Shown: positions 52,622 to 54,919 of the stretch, in pieces | Numbering within the stretch: the stretch's first letter is position 1 | Layout: the number at the start of each line of letters is the position of its first letter | Source: Fructobacillus ficulneus | GTDB taxonomy: Bacteria > Bacillota > Bacilli > Lactobacillales > Lactobacillaceae | Reading direction: 5' to 3' | Assembly: GCF_001047075.2 (NCBI RefSeq) | Contig: NZ_DF968000.1 | Span: forward strand, 42,858-97,776 | DNA length: 54,919 nucleotides | Notes under the pieces: generated by a model | Told to the model about the DNA's origin: nothing | Database searches by the model: none | Seen by the model: the letters and a program-made list of their open reading frames with translations, nothing else | Made by a program: the position numbers and the translations under genes

Positions 52622-52653
52622 TTGGCATCAACCTGCGTCAGAGGAGAAGTAAG

Positions 52654-54039
52654 ATGGAAAATGGAAATGGAAAAGAATTAAAGCGGTCGCTTTCATCGTT
52701 TCAGATGGAAATGATCGCCCTTGGTGGAACAATTGGTGTTGGACTCTTCATGGGTTCAGCCTCAACTATCAAGTGGACCGGAACTTCGGTCTTGTTAGCC
52801 TATATCTTAGCTGGTTTGGTTTTGTACATTGTGATGCGCGCCCTGGGTGAAATGCTTTACGTCAAGCCCATCGTCGGTTCATTTGCCAACTACGCCACAG
52901 AATATATTCACCCAGTTGCCGGGTACCTTACCGTCTGGGCCAATGTCTTCCAGTGGTTAACCGTTGGAATTTCGGAAACGATTGCCGTTGGTGACTATAT
53001 GCATTACTGGTGGCCGGGTGTTCCAACCTGGGTCACTGGGGTCATCGTTTTGATCTTGTTGACGTTGACTAACTTGGTGACGGTTAAGGCCTATGGTCGG
53101 TTGGAAGCCTGGTTCTCATTGGTCAAGGTCTTGACGATTGTCTTTATGATTATCTTGGGCTTGCTGATGATTCTCTTTGGCTTTGGTAACCACGGTCATG
53201 CCATTGGTTTCTCAAACCTTTGGGCGCACGGACCATTCTTTGCTCACGGAATTAAGGGCTTCATGTTTGCCTTGTCAATTGTCGTGACATCATACCAAGC
53301 CATTGAAATTATCGGAATCACTGCCGGTGAAGCCGAAAACCCACAAGAAGCAATTGTTAAATCAATCAAATCAATCGTGGCTCGAATTTTGATTTTCTAC
53401 GTCGGCGCCATCTTCGTGATTATCACGATTTACCCATGGAACCACTTGGACACAGTTGGGTCACCATTCGTTGAAACCTTTGCTAAGGTTGGGATTACGG
53501 CCGCCGCTGGAATCATCAACTTCGTGATGTTGACAGCCGCTACTTCAGCCTTGAACTCAGGTTTGTTCTCATCATCACGGATGTTGTACACGTTGGCCCA
53601 ACAAAAGGAATTGCCACCGGTCTTCTTGAAGCTTTCAAAGAACCGCGTTCCCGACGTTTCCGTTATGGCAATGTCATTGGGAATCTTAGTTGGAATCATC
53701 ATCAACGGGGTCTTGCCATTGTTCTGGAAGGGCTCAGCCAACATCTTCGTCTTGGTTTACTCGGCCTCGACGTTGCCAGGAATGGTGCCATGGTTCGTGA
53801 TTTTGATTTCACAAATTAAGTTCCGTCGTGAAAACCCTGACTTGATGAAGGGCCACCCCTTCAAGTTGGCCTTGTCACCATGGTCAAACTACTTCGCAAT
53901 TCTCTTCTTAATCATGACTTTGGTCTTCATGGTGATTAACCCAGATACGCGGGTGCCATTGGCCATCGGCTTTGGCTTCCTAGCCTTCATGGCTGCCTTC
54001 TACTTCTGGACCCATCGTGGTAAGCAAGTTGAAAAATAA
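52654..54039 (+). CDS. APC-family amino acid permease
   Basis: 461 residues with twelve helices of the amino acid transporter (AAT) group: RSLSSFQMEMIALGGTIGVG and LFMGSASTIKWTG at the N-terminus, VGSFANYATEYIHPVAGY, SYQAIEIIGITAGEAENP and SALNSGLFSSSRMLYTLAQQ. It takes up an amino acid with protons. The T-box upstream should make it respond to the charging of one tRNA, which defines its substrate once the specifier is settled. Ribosome binding site AGAGGAGA. Confidence 0.93.
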   Translation: MENGNGKELKRSLSSFQMEMIALGGTIGVGLFMGSASTIKWTGTSVLLAYILAGLVLYIVMRALGEMLYVKPIVGSFANYATEYIHPVAGYLTVWANVFQWLTVGISETIAVGDYMHYWWPGVPTWVTGVIVLILLTLTNLVTVKAYGRLEAWFSLVKVLTIVFMIILGLLMILFGFGNHGHAIGFSNLWAHGPFFAHGIKGFMFALSIVVTSYQAIEIIGITAGEAENPQEAIVKSIKSIVARILIFYVGAIFVIITIYPWNHLDTVGSPFVETFAKVGITAAAGIINFVMLTAATSALNSGLFSSSRMLYTLAQQKELPPVFLKLSKNRVPDVSVMAMSLGILVGIIINGVLPLFWKGSANIFVLVYSASTLPGMVPWFVILISQIKFRRENPDLMKGHPFKLALSPWSNYFAILFLIMTLVFMVINPDTRVPLAIGFGFLAFMAAFYFWTHRGKQVEK

Positions 54040-54080
54040 AGCATTAAAATTAATCAGCTGAGATAACTCAGTTTGGTGGC

Positions 54081-54120
54081 AAGCTCGTCTTGGTGCATTA
54101 GTACCGGGACGGGCTTTTTG
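54081..54120 (+). terminator. Permease gene terminator
   Basis: AAGCTCGTC pairs with GACGGGCTT (one G-U), with an inner GGT/ACC, then TTTTT. Confidence 0.8.
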
Positions 54121-54212
54121 CTTGGAACAGTTTTTGAAGGACAGACTTGTCCTTTTAAAGTTGAGAATTGTTACAGTTTATGATTTATTTGTAATATTTC
54201 CTGACAAATCCA

Positions 54213-54240
54213 TTGAATTATCAAATTGCAGTGCTAGAAT
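54213..54240 (+). promoter_or_regulatory. Promoter of the small-gene cluster
   Basis: TTGAAT, 16 bases, TAGAAT with an extended TG (TGCTAGAAT). Confidence 0.65.
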
Positions 54241-54274
54241 GAAGGTAATAAATATAGAAAAAGGGGTAATGCTT

Positions 54275-54469
54275 ATGTCAACTTTACGTGATGGATCAGA
54301 AGAGAACCGAGAATCATTCGAAAAGGCCAAGGATAAGCAGGCGCAAGACCATGCTGCTGAAGCCCACGAAGATAAAAGAGAAGACGGCCTAGAGCATGCC
54401 GAACATAAGGAAGCTCGTCATGAAAATGAAGATTTCGAAGCCGAGAAAAAGGAATTTGAGGGGGAATAA
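54275..54469 (+). CDS. Small highly charged protein, 64 aa
   Basis: ATG 54275 is eight bases after AAAGGGG. The 64-residue product starts MSTLRDGSEENRESFEKAK and consists almost only of Glu, Asp, Lys, Arg, His, Gln and Ala; it has almost no hydrophobic residues and is likely disordered or a single charged helix. I do not recognise a family. A second gene of the same kind begins two bases after the stop. A longer ORF from 54122 runs over the promoter and is rejected. Confidence 0.75.
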   Translation: MSTLRDGSEENRESFEKAKDKQAQDHAAEAHEDKREDGLEHAEHKEARHENEDFEAEKKEFEGE

Positions 54470-54471
54470 TC

Positions 54472-54612
54472 ATGGAGAAGAAGCATGAATTTGAAGCCGC
54501 AGATGCCCGCGAAGTTGAGGATGCCAAGCGCGAAGAAGAACGTCTAGCCAAGCAATCCGAATTTGAAAAGTCTTCACATGAAAGCCGGGAAAAGGCTGAC
54601 CAAGAAAAGTAG
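54472..54612 (+). CDS. Small highly charged protein, 46 aa
   Basis: ATG 54472 follows GAGGGGG and lies two bases after the previous stop. The 46 residues begin MEKKHEFEAADAREVEDAK and end ESREKADQEK, which resembles ESFEKAKDKQ in the previous protein. It is again all polar and charged, with coiled-coil potential. Probably a diverged tandem duplicate in one operon. Function unknown. Confidence 0.7.
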   Translation: MEKKHEFEAADAREVEDAKREEERLAKQSEFEKSSHESREKADQEK

Positions 54613-54687
54613 CCAAAAAGACCCCAGCTTGTAGTAATGGGATCCTTTTATCTTACAAACAAGTATTTCGAAAAGGGGAAGTTGAAA

Positions 54688-54810
54688 ATGTCAAAGCAAC
54701 CAATGCACACTAGTCACAATCAAGACATGGCAAACGACCGGACTTGGTCCATCGCCCTTGATGTTCTTGTTGAAGTTTGCCTGGTTGGTTATACAGCCTT
54801 GCTGTTTTAA
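54688..54810 (+). CDS. Small protein with C-terminal hydrophobic segment, 40 aa
   Basis: ATG 54688 lies seven bases after AAAGGGGAAG, the same kind of ribosome binding site as the two charged small genes upstream. The first 20 residues are polar (MSKQPMHTSHNQDM...), the last 20 hydrophobic (SIALDVLVEVCLVGYTALLF), suggesting a small membrane peptide. No family recognised. The 76-base gap before it has no clear terminator. Confidence 0.6.
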   Translation: MSKQPMHTSHNQDMANDRTWSIALDVLVEVCLVGYTALLF

Positions 54811-54919
54811 TGAAAGCATGGTGAGCTGGGGCTCATCGTGTGGCTACAATTTAATATGTATGAGTTAAGTAATATTATATAGAAGAAAAGTAGAGTTAAT
54901 CTCTGCGTATGAAAAGGCC
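54811..54919 (+). other. Window end, no gene seen
   Basis: A GGTGAGC/GCTCATC-type hairpin at about 54819-54836 could end the small-gene transcript but lacks a T-run. Nothing else can be supported in the last 100 bases. Confidence 0.4.

Noticed and set aside
54122-54274. N-terminal extension of the 64-residue charged protein
   Set aside because: The extension crosses the extended -10 promoter, has a different composition and no ribosome binding site.
1-54919. CRISPR arrays, insertion sequences, prophage or integrase genes
   Set aside because: No regularly spaced repeats, transposase or phage genes were seen on either strand. The only notable repeats are the short ones at the toxin locus and regulatory dyads.

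Overview
The window looks like a contiguous piece of chromosome from a low-GC lactic acid bacterium of the Leuconostoc/Weissella part of Lactobacillaceae. The signs are a sufC-D-S-U-B cluster followed by a DUF59 gene, a comG operon followed by a methyltransferase gene and ackA, PepN, the RNA polymerase delta subunit, anaerobic NrdDG, an NADH oxidase and a T-box. The genus cannot be fixed from sequence alone. I saw no insertion sequence, prophage or CRISPR array. Most genes are housekeeping; the unusual material lies in short intergenic loci and in a few odd domain arrangements.

Layout. 1-5.2 kb: 3' end of uvrA, an HXXEE membrane protein, a compact type I toxin-antitoxin locus of the Fst/par kind (about 2.3-2.6 kb), thyA, a dCMP deaminase gene and folD. 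5.3-11.2 kb: a complete comGA-GG operon for the DNA-uptake pilus, then a YtxK-like methyltransferase gene and ackA. 11.4-19.3 kb: a membrane-anchored MltG-like/glucosaminidase fusion, a GRP sugar transporter behind a perfect cre site, greA, yfhO and a class B penicillin-binding protein. 19.3-24.3 kb: a cysteine-free Fur-family regulator divergent from two VIT/CCC1-type metal transporters, NADH oxidase, a YihY membrane protein and a DUF1054 protein. 24.4-33.3 kb: a CPA1 antiporter, pepN, an unrecognised protein divergent from a TetR regulator, an HD-domain phosphohydrolase, a YwiB-like protein and rpoE. 33.4-38.9 kb: tRNA-Lys, the NAD salvage pair pncB-nadE, and nrdD-nrdG.

39-44.5 kb: the SUF iron-sulfur assembly operon sufC-D-S-U-B plus a DUF59 gene. 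44.5-50.2 kb: the leucine operon, with its own promoter, a leader peptide with four Leu codons, an attenuator, leuA-B-C-D and an MFS transporter gene 8 bases behind leuD. LeuA stops where the leucine-sensing domain would begin. 50.3-54 kb: a YrdC-like gene with an apparent in-frame premature stop, a NicO/HoxN metal transporter and a T-box-controlled amino acid permease. The last 0.7 kb has three very small genes with good ribosome binding sites; two encode extremely charged, probably disordered proteins.

The genes connect in several places. SUF supplies clusters that LeuC/LeuD and NrdG need. ThyA, dCMP deaminase and FolD share the dTMP/folate-C1 pathway. PncB and NadE make NAD. The strongest candidate for something not annotated by standard pipelines is the type I toxin-antitoxin locus: three pairs of direct repeats place matching antisense elements at the toxin start and at the terminator loops.
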